From positions 1-28,587 of the forward strand of contig CAMZNW010000173.1 in the NCBI GenBank assembly GCA_947313935.1: 28,587 nucleotides of DNA, read 5' to 3'. This stretch comes from an uncultured Mollicutes bacterium (GTDB lineage: Bacteria > Bacillota_I > Bacilli_A > UBA3375). Below the pieces are notes generated by a model. It was not told the DNA's origin. It searched no databases and was given only the letters and a program-made list of their open reading frames with translations. The position numbers and the translations under genes are program-made. Positions 28,421-28,587 of this stretch are shown here, piece by piece (position 1 is the first letter of the stretch; the number at the start of each line of letters is the position of its first letter).

Positions 28421-28534
28421 TTAATTATTATAGAAAGATTTATCTTCTAGTTTTTCTACCCTGTATTCTAAGTTATTTAATTTAGTTTCATGAACTGCTA
28501 TGCTTTCTTTGATATCATATAAAACGTTTAACAT
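28421..28534 (-). CDS. Very small coiled-coil protein, 37 aa (or 52 aa from TTG)
   Basis: The frame is closed upstream by TAG at 28580-28582, so this is not the end of a long gene. ATG 28534 has AAGGA 5 nt upstream; TTG 28579 would add a Lys/Arg/Glu-rich segment but has no visible ribosome binding site. The sequence IKESIAVHETKLNNLEYRVEKLED has clean heptad spacing and ends just before TAA. It resembles the coiled-coil part of small phage XhlA-like proteins but lacks their membrane helix. It precedes the 185-aa gene on the same strand. The small size lowers confidence. Confidence 0.5.
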   Translation of the reverse strand: MLNVLYDIKESIAVHETKLNNLEYRVEKLEDKSFYNN

Positions 28535-28587
28535 TTCTTCCTTGTTTTCCGTTTTTTGTTTTCTATTTCTTTTTTCCAACTAAACAA

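Noticed and set aside
1..28587. tRNA genes, rRNA, insertion sequences, group I introns, integrase or attachment sites
   Set aside because: I looked for cloverleaf-like sequence, transposase or integrase motifs and flanking repeats and saw none that could be supported.

Overview
The window is AT-rich and reads as part of a tailed-phage (or prophage) genome from a Mollicutes-type host (Mycoplasma, Spiroplasma or a relative). The main reason is the genetic code. Nearly every gene is open only if TGA is read as tryptophan (code 4), and conserved motifs continue straight through these TGA codons. TAA and TAG remain stops. Arginine is almost always AGA, and most genes have an AAGGAG-type ribosome binding site. 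There are no rRNA, tRNA, IS or CRISPR features, and no typical cellular housekeeping genes. The phage assignment rests on a terminase large subunit, a phage-style replication set and a giant virion-like protein.

Plus strand, 1-19024: replication and packaging. It opens with the C-terminal half of a family A DNA polymerase. Next come a 130-aa orphan, a GIY-YIG nuclease-like protein, a 142-aa coiled-coil protein, a PD-(D/E)XK (RecB/Cas4-like) nuclease and its 268-aa partner. A block of orphans follows, including a Pro/Gln-repeat protein with an acidic tail. Then come a DnaG-like primase (CHC2 zinc finger plus TOPRIM) and an MCM-like AAA+ helicase, joined by a junction that looks broken or frameshifted. 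After a 360-aa orphan, a final cluster encodes a RuvC-like resolvase, a 541-aa protein and TerL, with overlapping reading frames. Transcription units are short. Most are separated by a hairpin-plus-T-tract terminator followed at once by an extended -10 promoter (TGnTATAAT) with no recognisable -35.

Minus strand, 28587-19154: candidate virion module, converging on terL. Small coiled-coil proteins and a 185-aa beta-rich protein lie upstream. Then come a 541-aa and a 2204-aa protein from one operon, plausibly internal virion or DNA-ejection proteins. Their first gene seems to be read from a leaderless mRNA beneath a duplicated promoter. The convergent gap (19025-19153) holds a two-way terminator and a minus-strand promoter that could make a small RNA.

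In combination, the polymerase, primase and MCM-like helicase would form a phage-encoded replisome. The RecB-like, GIY-YIG and RuvC-like nucleases would handle recombination and branched DNA before TerL packages it. Capsid, portal and tail genes are not recognisable here and probably lie outside the window. All assignments come from reading motifs by eye; no database search was run.
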